In this document: piece after piece, positions 10,301-20,300 of the stretch
Layout: every line of letters starts with the position of its first letter
Position numbering within the stretch: the first letter of the stretch is position 1
Source of the DNA: Notospermus geniculatus
Lineage: Eukaryota; Nemertea; Pilidiophora; Heteronemertea; Lineidae
Assembly (NCBI GenBank): GCA_002633025.1
Contig: NMRB01000787.1
Coordinates: 132,530-196,529 of the forward strand
DNA length: 64,000 bases
Direction of reading: 5' to 3'
Notes under the pieces: model-generated
Told to the model about the DNA's origin: nothing
The model's database searches: none
What the model saw: the letters and a program-made list of their open reading frames with translations, nothing else
Made by a program: the position numbers and the translations under genes

Positions 10301-11630
10301 ACGCTGCCCCGCCAAACTAAACTGCAGTAACTGCAAAATTGGGAAATTGAGAAAAACAGCTCTGAAGTTTAGCTCTTGCCTGTAAAGTAGTTTTCAGCAC
10401 ATTTTAATAAAGTTTAGCAGATTTGTGTAAGTTTTTACAATATAATCTAATAGAATGTGTTTGATCACTGTTTTTATTAGCTCAAAGGCATAAAAATGCA
10501 GATACTGCAATTCAGCTTGGGACTGCCTCGTTGATTTGGATTTTCAGACTGCAGTAACTTGTGTACTCCTAGGTTTGCAATACTTCTATAGTCTTTGCGT
10601 GATGTTATTTTTGAATTTTACAGTCCCAAATTGAGGGAAAAAAAGATTCACAGATAAGAATTTTATTTAAAGGTGGTCATTTATTAAGCAATCTTTCAAA
10701 GGGTAGTATCGTGATCCTTTCCAAGCTAAACTGCAGTAAGTTGCACTATTTACTGCAGTTTAGCTTGGGACACTGTCACTGATTGTCAGATACTGCAGTT
10801 TAACTTGGGTAGAGGGCTTATTTTGGAGATACTGCATTTTTAGTACCCTAATATCTCGCCAGATGGTGGCCAGATTGACTCATTCGATGTTTTAAATGAT
10901 AAAATAGAGGGTAATAAAGGCAACAAGCATGATATCTCAATTTGGCGAAATTTGGAGTTACTGCGGTTTAGCTTGGGAGGGCAGTACGCCTATCGCACAC
11001 ATTATTTTTAGCAGTTAGGCCTAGCCTACATGTATGTAGGCTACCATGGAGGAATTAGCCTATATGGTTAGTAATTCCTCCATGCATGCACAGCCCCGGA
11101 ATGTTGGCCTACACCGGCATGACCGGGGCCCTACATCAGTCACTGACACTGACAGAGGCGTAATAATCTAGCAAGAGGTCTAACATACCCGGCAAATGTG
11201 ACCGTTTTTTTGCGATACAGGCCTAGGCTTATCGGTAAGTACATGTAGGCCCACCTACGGTAGACCTAGGCCTATAGCCTACCAGTAGGCGCCTATGCCG
11301 TAGCCTAAATAGGACTTGTTCCGGGCATTCCTGGTGACGGTGCATGAGGCTCCAGAAATCAGAATCTTTTATTCTCAGAATAGTTTTCGTGGAGAAAATG
11401 CCTACTTTCACACCAGCAGCATTCCCATCCGGCGGCTCAATGCCAACCAGCATGGCTGATGCCGTGCATGCCGGTTAGCCTCTGGTGCCAAGTAAATTTA
11501 CTACATGTACCAGTACCGGTGTCTCACGAATATGAAAATTCAAATAGATTTTGTTCCTCACCTCCATCACAATGCGCCCCGCGGCCTTTCCACCAAGGGT
11601 CATATCAAAAAACACTCTGGGTCTCGACAT
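7234..11630 (-). CDS. PPIA-like: Cyclophilin A-like peptidyl-prolyl cis-trans isomerase, gene 1
   Basis: A complete cytosolic cyclophilin in five exons: 11562-11630 (ATG), 9929-9959, 9004-9189, 8487-8562 and 7234-7366 (TAA). Phases agree and the sum is 495 nt, giving 164 residues against 165 in vertebrate cyclophilin A. Residue numbering matches the human enzyme, so the catalytic and cyclosporin-binding residues can be read directly: His54-Arg55, Phe60, Met61, Gln63, the SQFF block, and Trp and His in TTWLDGKHV. There is no signal peptide or extra domain. The enzyme isomerises X-Pro bonds and assists folding. A second, alternative copy of exon 2 sits at 10045-10075. Intron 1 holds a 681-bp transposon with a TACG target duplication. 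A paralogue with the same exon plan is at 57.8-61.4 kb. It appears intact. Confidence 0.9.
7420..7495. mobile_element. Short palindromic MITE
   Basis: GAACGATAAACGTAAAC and GTTTACGTTTATCGTTC are exact inverses, in the 3' flank of cyclophilin gene 1. Confidence 0.55.
7508..8010. mobile_element. MITE family M2 (cyclophilin 1, intron 4)
   Basis: TTCCGCAAATCTGACGGAAA at the left and CGTCAGATTTGCGAA at the right. The same family, with the same internal text, is at 34,149-34,607. Confidence 0.6.
8063..8211. mobile_element. Palindromic MITE (cyclophilin 1, intron 4)
   Basis: GTTTCGAAATCAAACGAT and its inverse ATCGTTTGATTTCGAAAC, with AACGTTATTTTC arms inside. Related to the core of 11978-12170. 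Confidence 0.6.
8487..8562 (-). CDS. PPIA-like: Cyclophilin gene 1, exon 4
   Basis: Encodes [17 protein letters not shown] through TTW; the Trp codon is split TG|G across the intron. The acceptor is cttttcag and the donor gtatgt. Confidence 0.9.
9004..9189 (-). CDS. PPIA-like: Cyclophilin gene 1, exon 3
   Basis: Encodes [17 protein letters not shown] and [15 protein letters not shown], with the active-site Arg55, Phe60, Met61 and Gln63. It ends at HTGSG with a phase-1 donor gttagt. Confidence 0.9.
9929..9959 (-). CDS. PPIA-like: Cyclophilin gene 1, exon 2 (31-nt micro-exon)
   Basis: Encodes [10 protein letters not shown] plus the first base of the following Glu codon, between a ttatttcag acceptor and a gtaagt donor. 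It matches the invariant VPKTAENF segment of the family. Confidence 0.85.
10045..10075 (-). CDS. PPIA-like: Cyclophilin gene 1, alternative exon 2' (tandem copy)
   Basis: A second 31-nt exon encoding [10 protein letters not shown] with its own AG acceptor and GT donor. It arose by tandem duplication of about 116 bp that includes the flanking intron. Using both copies would add 62 nt and break the frame, so the two can only be mutually exclusive, or this copy is silent. Confidence 0.6.
10304..10984. mobile_element. 681-bp non-autonomous transposon with TACG target duplication
   Basis: TACG flanks both ends (10300-10303, 10985-10988). The ends CTGCCC..CC.AACTAAAC and GTTTAGCTTGGGAGGGCAG are inverses. 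The motif ACTGCAGTTTAGCTTGGG recurs inside in both orientations. No coding. It sits in intron 1 of cyclophilin gene 1. Confidence 0.65.
11562..11630 (-). CDS. PPIA-like: Cyclophilin gene 1, exon 1
   Basis: Twenty-three codons starting [14 protein letters not shown], the first beta strand of the cyclophilin fold. It ends GAG|gtgagg in phase 0. The ATG is preferred because it gives the usual cyclophilin A length. Confidence 0.85.
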
Positions 11631-11977
11631 GTTTAGGGTATAAAATGTGTTTTTTGGACGATGAGTTTCGACACAACAAGAGTCTTCGACGGCGAGTGCA
11701 AAATGGCGGCTCAGGCGGCGACCGTTCGTATGATAATTTTATCGATCTATTATGGCAATAACTGGAACAGAGACGCGACTGTAGTTGAATACACTGTATT
11801 CAAACAGCGGAGTTAAAAATAGCAAGCTCGAACAATGAGTCATCCCCAAGCCGCGAGTTATTTTTGCCCAGAAAAGAATTGACCTCGACCACTTTCGGTC
11901 GAGACAATGTGCTAAATGCTTTTTGTGCGAGGGTATGTGAACAGGAATAGGCGTGTCCTGGAAAATGATGGTATTGA

Positions 11978-12170
11978 GCAGGCCTCACACGAGGACGGTT
12001 CTGACGGCGGTTCAGCACGGTTCAATAGGGAGGTTTAGAAATCAAGCGATAAATGCAATATAAAATCCGGTTAATGTGTAGTATGAAAAATAAAGTTATC
12101 GTTTGATTTCTAAACCTCCCTATTGAACCGTGCTGAACCGCCGTCAGAACCGTCCTCGTGTGAGGCCTGC
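11978..12170. mobile_element. MITE with about 80-bp inverted ends
   Basis: GCAGGCCTCACACGAGGACG at the left and CGTCCTCGTGTGAGGCCTGC at the right. The arms run on through ACGGTTCAATAGGGAGGTTT. A fragment of one arm is at 58,155-58,200. Confidence 0.68.
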
Positions 12171-12549
12171 TTTAGGGTGATTATGGGCGTACATGTACGT
12201 GTAAAGGCGGTGACAGACTGGCGCGTAAGCAGCGCGTTCGAAAGCGTTCGACCAATCAGGCAGGCGGTACCACGGACCGAAAGAGACTGGTACCCGATCC
12301 TAACTATTTTGCATCGGGCTTTTGCATAGGACCGGGCGTGCTTTTGTTAGGACCGGGCGTGCCTACCGCCTTCGTGCCTCTGATTGGTCGGTGCTGGCGC
12401 AGGTGGTAAGTATGTGAACTATTATGTTGATAGATTTTCTATTTTTAACATGGAAAACCCCCGGCGTGATTGGTGAATTTGCTGGGTCAAAGGTCGGTCA
12501 CCTTCTATCTGCATTCTGGTACGTCAGCCGTATTGAGAATTGATATAAA

Positions 12550-12757
12550 TTTACATAAGGGGCTGTTCACTTAAGGGTCAATTTTACAAAATCCCAAGAA
12601 CCACATTTTTGGCCTATTGGCCTGAGTAGACTCTCCAGTAGAGGCTTGTGCAGTCAGGCGTGAGGGGAGTATGACATAAGCAAGAAAGAGGCCGGGCAAT
12701 GTAATTCTTAGATTTATATTGTACAATTGAGCCTTAAGTGAACAGCCCCTTTACATA
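12550..12757. mobile_element. hAT-like MITE with 7-8 bp target duplication
   Basis: TTTACATA is repeated on both sides of an element ending AGGGGCTGTTCACTTAAG / CTTAAGTGAACAGCCCC. The 8-bp duplication suggests the hAT superfamily. Confidence 0.65.
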
Positions 12758-12759
12758 AA

Positions 12760-14345
12760 ATTTTCAAGTGACGTCACTGCCAGAATTCCTCCACAAATGG
12801 CGGCCAAGACTGGTCCTACCATTCAAAACCGACACCATCGGTAGGATCAGGTACTAGTCTAGGACCGAAATCAATCTCGTACCCTGAGTTCAATGCCCCC
12901 ATTAAACTCTGGAAAGGGCTAGGCCGGTACTACCTTTTCACAGTGCAAATGCATTGCTGACGGCGGATGAAGTTCTGACAGTTGCACTACCAATTGCGTA
13001 GGGATTCGAAAATAAAACATTTATTCGAGAACGGAATAAGTGGTAAAAGTCTGTCAGTCCTGCAGTCACTCCATCTGTCAAACTGTCCGACGTTTTGTAA
13101 CCGTAATAGTTTTTGAGGCTCCAAATTTCAGTCTGAAGGTACATGTAGCCCTGGGTGAACTCTACTCGGAAGCAAAAAATGAGCGCGATATGACCTCTAT
13201 TAGGCTCTCCAGGGGGCGTTTTGCGTAAAATGAAATATTGCAATATCTCAGCTCCTATGATAAATATGCAAACAAAATGTGATGGGATAGATAGGTTGAT
13301 ATTCTCTACATCAGGTCAAATTGCAACAGAATTTCCTTTTGCTTTATATGGTTTAGTATACCCCAGGCCTCCAAACATCACATAAAAAGTCCCTTCAAAT
13401 CCGACCCCCCGAAGTGCCCGTAATTGGTATTTATTTGAGATCCTACATTAACTTCTATTACAATGTATATGGACTTCTATTACAAATTCAAGTGTGCATG
13501 TACTGCTAACTTTTTCCTCGGCCGTTTTAGACCCTATAAATGTATTACCATAGATAGAAATATGGCACCTCTTAGTCAGATAGGCATGATTAGAACATCA
13601 TTAAACTCGTATTTGTTGTAAAAACGGCAAATTTGTTGATTTGGGGCAAAATATGACGTAATATGTCATTTCTACAACACAGCGACAAGATATAATGTTC
13701 AAGAGTAAAATCCAGTAAAACCAATGAAGACCGCCACCTTGTGAGGTGGTGGCGGTTTTAATTACTGTTCGTAAGCAGAGTACAGTTGATAGATGTGTAT
13801 TTAAATGAATGCTTGGGTCCATTTCGTTGAGCTAACACCTTGGCAGAATAGGGTCCAAGAACAGGGTCCAATAACAGATATCTGGCGGACCAGAAAGGGA
13901 TTGACTCTTCCCCACATCCATTGAATCATCAATCAAGAGAGGAACCTGTCCAGGGTGATCACAACGCCATCTTCACCATACATAACGAACTAAAAGCACA
14001 TGCGAAATGTAAGCTGCATGTCATAGAAGTGATAGTAATAGTACTATGAATTGCCTGAAGATGGAATTTCAGTCACTCAGTTTGAATCAATCATGAAATA
14101 TAGATAAAACGAGAAGTTTCACCCAAATTTCGCACTATTTGTACACGGATGACCCCAAGAATCAATAGCGTTCTGTGTAATATGCACATCTACAATTCCT
14201 GAAAGTTTTACCGCGATACATGGCGTTTTTCGTTAGTTATCGTTGGAGAACCGCAGATCGGATGGAGAGAGAGAAATTCAGTAAAAACAAGGAAGACCGC
14301 CCCATTGAGATGGGGGCGGTCTTAATAATTCCTAAACTAACGTCT
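12760..14345. other. Non-coding stretch
   Basis: No exon seen. It contains two similar GC-rich hairpins (13704-13762 and 14278-14328; GAAGACCGCC stem) described under findings. Confidence 0.5.
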
Positions 14346-14349
14346 GGAT

Positions 14350-14650
14350 TGTCTCCAAATTTTCGTCATCGGCATATCTAATGAGGATACATGACATGTA
14401 ACGGGTTTTTGATTTGACCTACTTTGACAGAGGTCAAAGTTCAAAATTCTGTCGTTTGGTGGCACGTTTGTTGCCTATTTGTCCGAATATCGTCCGCCTT
14501 GGTGTGATCAGGTGTCTGGGTACATGTACCCTCTGCTCTTGAAACTCAAGTCTTGCCCGGGAACATTTCGATTGAAGATTTGTCATTTGTTCTTCTGGTA
14601 CATCCACCCAGGTGAGCACATGGTCCGTGGACCATTTCATTTTTCGTTTG
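14350..14650. repeat. Dispersed repeat R1, 3' part
   Basis: Ends GGTGAGCACATGGTCCGTGG and ACCATTTCATTT. Shares GACCTAC..TTTTCAAGG-like text with copies at 38.4, 53.4, 56.1 and 58.7 kb. Confidence 0.6.
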
Positions 14651-14938
14651 TTAGACCCCCGGTCTCGGGGTGGATACAGCAGTTGCCAAAAAGGGGCAAA
14701 TGTTCTAGACGCAAGGAAACCAACCGCCGCGTAGCGGCAAATCAGCGAAGCTTGCTAATTACCTATTCGTTTCACAGTCTATCATTTTGGCCTTGGAGGC
14801 GGATTTTTGCCTGAAACTTTGACACCTAATACTGCACAGGAGTAAGACGGGCGTTTAAACCGTACAGGATCGGTGTGTATCAGAATTCGGAAGGGAACTA
14901 ATGTGAAAATTTGTCCAAAACGGGTTCGAATGATGAGT

Positions 14939-15082
14939 AAGGCCGCGTTTATACTTCGACGCAAGACCATCGGCGTCCGACGCGCGATCAAAATCTGGAC
15001 GCCGACCTAATGGTGTCGGCATACAGATTTTGATCGTGCGTCGGACGCCGATGGTCGTGCGTCGAAGTATAAACTAGGCTTT
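14939..15082. mobile_element. Palindromic MITE
   Basis: TTTATACTTCGACGCAAGAC at the left against the complement of GTCGTGCGTCGAAGTATAAA; ATCAAAATCTG arms inside. Confidence 0.65.
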
Positions 15083-15356
15083 AGAAGCGTTTTGTTTTTT
15101 GTTAACCGGCGATGAACATGTGACGTCATCAACTGGGGTATAAATTATTTTGAGCGATGAAGCTGCGTGAAAACGAATTTTGCCCATATCGCTCGCTGAA
15201 TCTGTGACGTCACCACTGGTGTCATGTGTGCATGCATAGTCCGTGCATTTTTATGCGGTCTCTGGTGACTGACATGACTGGTGGTGTGCATACTGTGCAC
15301 TGATGACTCGCCTTGTGTTTCTCCCACACAATCTTAAATCCATAATAGCATAGATA

Positions 15357-15422
15357 GTACATGCTTTCGCTGCTTTAAGAGAGAACGTAGCTTTTCTCTC
15401 TTAAAGCAGCGAAAGCATACTT
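15357..15422. repeat. Near-perfect hairpin
   Basis: AGTACATGCTTTCGCTGCTT / AAGCAGCGAAAGCATACT, with TTAAGAGAGAA continuing the stem. Confidence 0.55.
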
Positions 15423-15828
15423 TATCAACAACATCACCCATACATCATGATAAAACCCTAGCTCCTACCGGTTCAATCTTCTGGATGACTCCACAGGTAA
15501 AAATGAACAAGTCCAATGACAGGATTGCCACAGAAATACTATATATTGCTCCTTGTACAGGTTACTTGGGTTTTCTGGGTCGTCCCGCTGTCCACCATGT
15601 ACAGCCGCAATTAAACACATAGGCCTCAACATGTACATATTGTATAACTGGTTGTTCATGATGGATACGGACGAATTTGAATAATCTACGGAACTCTAGA
15701 TGCTGTATAATCTGTACGAACCAGAAAGGTTGTCAGGATTTTCATGATGTCCTTCATTTCAATGCGGTTCACAGTAGTGTCGACCAAAATAGGTAAGAGA
15801 CTTTAATATGAGTAGCCTAGACCCCGGG

Positions 15829-16112
15829 TTAACGCCCGGCACACAGTCCCGGGTCCTTGGCCCAGGTTATTGGTGTTTCTATTTCAGTGTTTTTCCTCCA
15901 ATTAAATCCCCTCCGTGGCATATCGTCGTACAACGTGCATGAATACGAGGAGACCCAATTGTCGAAGGTTACACCATCACACTGTGGGTCGCTCTCGCAT
16001 GCGTGTAGGCAGTCGAAGGCCCTCCGTACATCGGGCGCTCTTCTATAGTAATACCAGTTACTGTTATAAATCTGATAGTCATAGAGCTCTCTCCAGAGTC
16101 GACAAGGCGATC
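15829..16112 (-). CDS. Second PAN/Apple terminal exon A5 (alternative last exon or silent copy)
   Basis: A 284-nt exon with the same acceptor and phase as A4: SPCRLWRELYDYQI, DCLHACESDPQCDGVTF, CTLYDDMPRRGFNW and LCAGR with TAA. Both the exon and its 3' flank (15,560-16,130 against 16,855-17,410) are duplicated. Because A4 ends in a stop, A5 can be used only by skipping A4. Confidence 0.6.
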
Positions 16113-16210
16113 CTGTCAAATGAACAAGGAAATTCAAACTTCGTTAGAAACGGATGCCGTTTCTCGTTGAAAGTGGTACATGTACATGTATTAGCATCCT
16201 GAAGAATTCA

Positions 16211-16310
16211 GGGGCCATATGCATAAAACTTAACTTCCTTAACTTTAGTGGTGGTTTGAGGGAATCCCTTTGGATTTTCATACTTAAAGCAGTTTTATGC
16301 ATATGGCCCC
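16211..16310. mobile_element. Palindromic MITE
   Basis: GGGGCCATATGCATAAAACT and its inverse AGTTTTATGCATATGGCCCC; the same end type as 5975-6082. Confidence 0.6.
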
Positions 16311-16722
16311 CCAGGCCCTTGAGCTCGCAGGTGTGACGGAGCGATGAGAGAGGATGCGCAGCTTTCCGACTCCGACTCCTATACTTCAACTACAGGTACG
16401 AGAATGAATTGCAGTCCGCTTAGGACATCCTTGATAAAAACGATTTGATAGAAGTTTTCAAGTCGTCAAACACCATGAATTGAAGGCAGCCTTTCAATTG
16501 GAAGTGCGGCTAAATAATGATGCAACTTTGATGAAATTTTTCGTCTCATCTGGTTTATGCAACAAGTTGCATATGAAAAGTTGCATGTGTAAACGGGCCT
16601 TTAGTCGCCACAGTGTGACCTAGGCTTAAGATCTGATAGGATCACCTCGATTACTCCACGATTAAGAGACCACGATTTTAACCGTGGCGTGATTCGTGGT
16701 AGTGGGAAATTAACATAATAGT

Positions 16723-16838
16723 GAGCTTCTGCAAGCGCCCGGTTAGGCTCTACGACGACGTTTATCTATTGTGTGAGTGCACCCAAACAATAGATAAACG
16801 TAGTCGTATGGCCTAACCGGGCGCTTGCAGAAGCTCTC
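16723..16838. mobile_element. Palindromic MITE between A5 and A4
   Basis: GAGCTTCTGCAAGCGCCCGG and the inverse CCGGGCGCTTGCAGAAGCTC, arms about 50 bp. Confidence 0.62.
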
Positions 16839-17116
16839 TTATATCATAGACCTGGGCTACTTGGGTTTTCTGTGCATGTTCGTCCTACTGTCCATCCACA
16901 CGCCCAGTGGAACCCACATAGCTGGTTGTTCGCGGAGGCTACAGGAAGTCAAATAATGGTAAAATAAAGAAAGAATAATCTACTCTAGATGCTATACAAT
17001 CTGTACGACCAGCAAGGTGTTCAGGATTTTCATGTTGTCCTTCATTAATGCTGGTTCACAGCAGTGTAGACCAAAATAGGTAAAGACACTGTATTACATG
17101 TAATTGGTACCCTGGA

Positions 17117-17394
17117 TTAACGGCCGGTACATAGTCTCGGGGCCTTGACCCAGGTTATTGGTGTTTCTATTTCAGTGTGTTTCCTCCAACTATATCCACT
17201 CCGAGGCATATAACGGTAAAACTTGCATGAATACGACCTAACCCAATTAGTGTAGGTTGCACCATCACACCGTGGGTCGCTCTCGCATGCATTTAGGCAG
17301 TCGTAGGATCTCCGTATAGTATCGGTCACTCTTCTATAGTAATGCGAGTAAAGTTCATAGTCGTAGAGCTCTCTCCAGAGTCTGCAAGGAGATC
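17117..17394 (-). CDS. PAN gene copy A, terminal exon A4
   Basis: Acceptor tttgacag in phase 1, then SPCRLWRELYDYEL, DCLNACESDPRCDGATY, CKFYRYMPRSGYSW and LCTGR followed by TAA. It completes the open frame of the gene. Confidence 0.72.
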
Positions 17395-20300
17395 CTGTCA
17401 AATGAACAAGAAAATTCAAAATTGGTTAGAAACGGATGTCGGCGCCGTTTCTAGTAGAAAGTGGTTCTTGTATCCGAGTCAGAAATCAGGTCCGACAACA
17501 AGGAAAGTCCGATAGTGCTACCGGCGCCTATCGTTAGGGAAACCCGGGGCTGATTGTAACAGGGGTACGCAATTGTAGCCTAACAGCTCTATTCTTTGAA
17601 TATCCGCCACGAGGAGCTGAGTTTCCTGACATACATTGGAACTGAATTTGCCAAAAGGCATCTGAATGTCCGAACTGACTTTCCAAAAATCAACAAAAAC
17701 AGTTTTTAGTACACTGTAAGCAAAAATGACATGATCAGAAAAGCTCTCCTGCTTTACTGCCTGTGCAGTTTTAGAACTTTGTTAGAATACTATTTGAATA
17801 ATGATGTAAAGCCTGTGTACAACTGGTCCAGTGTGATAAGGCCCGCTTCCACGTGCTTTACAGCGGCTAACACCTAAACTGTAAGTGGGGTTGGTTCTAA
17901 AAAATTTGATGGAGCAGGTTGTAACATCGTCACCCTGCCAAGATAATTGCCAACCTCATTTTTATAGTCGGCGCTGAGAACGATGCTAAGAGCACCTGAT
18001 TCTTCAGGATGGGTACTAGGCTACTTGAAATGAAAAAGGAGCTAAGAGCCCATTAATGAACACTTGAGGAGCATTTAGCCAACTGTAAAGTTTGTTCAGG
18101 CCGGTTGGTAAACTCCTACGCAGTTGTGAGTCGCGCCCCCTTCGGTTTACTTGCTCTCCACAACTGATTTACTTCGTGGAAATCGCCGCGTTTGGTCAAC
18201 AGATGGCGTCGGGGCCTGGCGCGAGTTTTACAGCCTATCAGCACGCTGATTTCAGAAATTTTTGGCCCGTTGGCAACGGATGTTTTGTGCTATGGCTACG
18301 AACCGCTCGGCCAATGAAAAGTGTCTCGGGCCAGCTTGGTTACCGGTTGCTCGGTGCTCTCATTGGTCGACTCTCTCAGCGCCATCTGTTGACCAAACGC
18401 GGCGAATTTTACGAAGTAAAGCAGTTGTGGAGCGGGTAAACCGAAGGGGTCGCGGTACACAATTGCGTAGGGAGTTTAGCCCGTTGGATACATACCGGAT
18501 CGTGAGCAATTTTTGACAAGTGCTGTAGTGGTGTTCGAAGGCAGGGTTCCTTCCTCTGCGGTTGTGTTGTAATAGAAAACGACGTCAAATCGTTTGTATT
18601 TGTTGAGACTGTATGATATTGCGGCACAGAGTGGATCTTTGCGGCAGGAATACTTCGCTTCGACGAGGTTCTGTTTGTGACTGGAAGTCAAAAGGTCTCG
18701 TTAAACCATATAATAGTTTTATGGGTTCATGCAGTACAATATACTATGTTACCCACGGTTTCCGCTCACAAACCGCAGTAGGCCTATATAACTTTTATTT
18801 ATTTATTTATTCATAACTCATATCCAGGGACCCCGTCACTTCCAAAAAGGGGATGTTCTCCCCGGGGTCCCTGCATCACACATCATTCATACATCACAGA
18901 TAAAATATAACCCGGAACTCCGTTTTTCGAGCACATGTCGGATACATGTACAGTGTATATTACATTTTCAGTACAAAAATAATTAAACGTTGGAACGTTT
19001 TCGTTTATGTTTGATTCCTTAACCTATTGTGGTAAAAACGGGGCCTGTGTCGTTGCTGTCGTCGTGATGTACAGGACTCCAGCGTCGCCGAAGATCACCG
19101 ACCAATCAGGAGGAGCACCACAGTGACGTCACCGGCCTCGGAGGATAAAAGCCCCTGCCAGCTCGAGGCTAGGGACTTGGAATTAAACTTGGTATTTGGA
19201 CAGAGCTTCGTAGTTTTATATCATATTTTACCCTCTCGTACTTTCTGGACCGTGTGCTATCAGGTACGGCACGCCCCGTCTTATTGGGGCGTCCCTTGTA
19301 GTAAACACGCCTCACCCGGGCGCATAACTCTCGGCCACACTCGGGGCTAGCCCGAGGTAGAGGCCAGTTTTACCACAATTGGCGTCGTGGTCCGGTTTGC
19401 CAGTTGTACGCCTTTTGGTTCGTTTGCCTAGGCCTACTAGTATTGGGGTCCAAATAAAAGTCATCATCTATGTCGGGCAAATGACATTCATGAACTTACA
19501 TGTGCATGTACATGTATATGAACTGTACATGAATGTACATATGGTTCCCTACCTACATGTACCTGCATTGTCACAGATTAGTTTTCCATGTATCAACATC
19601 TGTAATCTGACCATGATACAGTGTCGATTGTGTATCATTTGACCTAATCCAGCCAGGATACTACTAACATGTAGCTATACCTACTTCATTTGTCTATAGA
19701 TGAACTTCCTGGACGGTGCCACGCTTATGGGATCAAATGGGCAGAAAATATTTTGTTGTGCCCTTGGTACTCCCCATCGAGCTGAAAATAATCACCATCA
19801 GAGAATTTACTATGGCCTACGTTCGCCCCGCAGGTTACAAAAATATCTAGCGCAACATTATACCCTTATCGAAATTGGCATGCAACGCATTCGGAGAACT
19901 GGGCCGACCGCATAGAAGGTCCGATAGAAGTTCTTTCGGTGCCTATCGGCGGTTTTGTAAACGGGAAAATGCGTTATACATGTAACTAACTGCCGATAGG
20001 CGCCGGTAGCACTATCGTACTTTCTGTGCGGTCGGCCCTGAAATTCATCGCTTTCCAGGCTTGAACCGTTAAATCTTAGGAGACTAGGCTACATTTCGGG
20101 ATTGCGACCTTATTCGCAAGAACAATCTCGTCTCCAGGTGCTGTATCCAATCCTCGGTATAGGCCTACTTTTGTAGATCGAAATATACCCAGGATATAAT
20201 TTTGTAGGACATTGAACCTGGGTATATTTCTGCTATACCCAGGACGACATTAACCGATTCGGCTGCAGTGCGAGAAACATCGGCCTCCTCGCTTTTCGCC

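Noticed and set aside
18092-18439. 115-codon plus-strand ORF
   Set aside because: It coincides with a MITE with long inverted ends; the reading is not conserved between the two arms.
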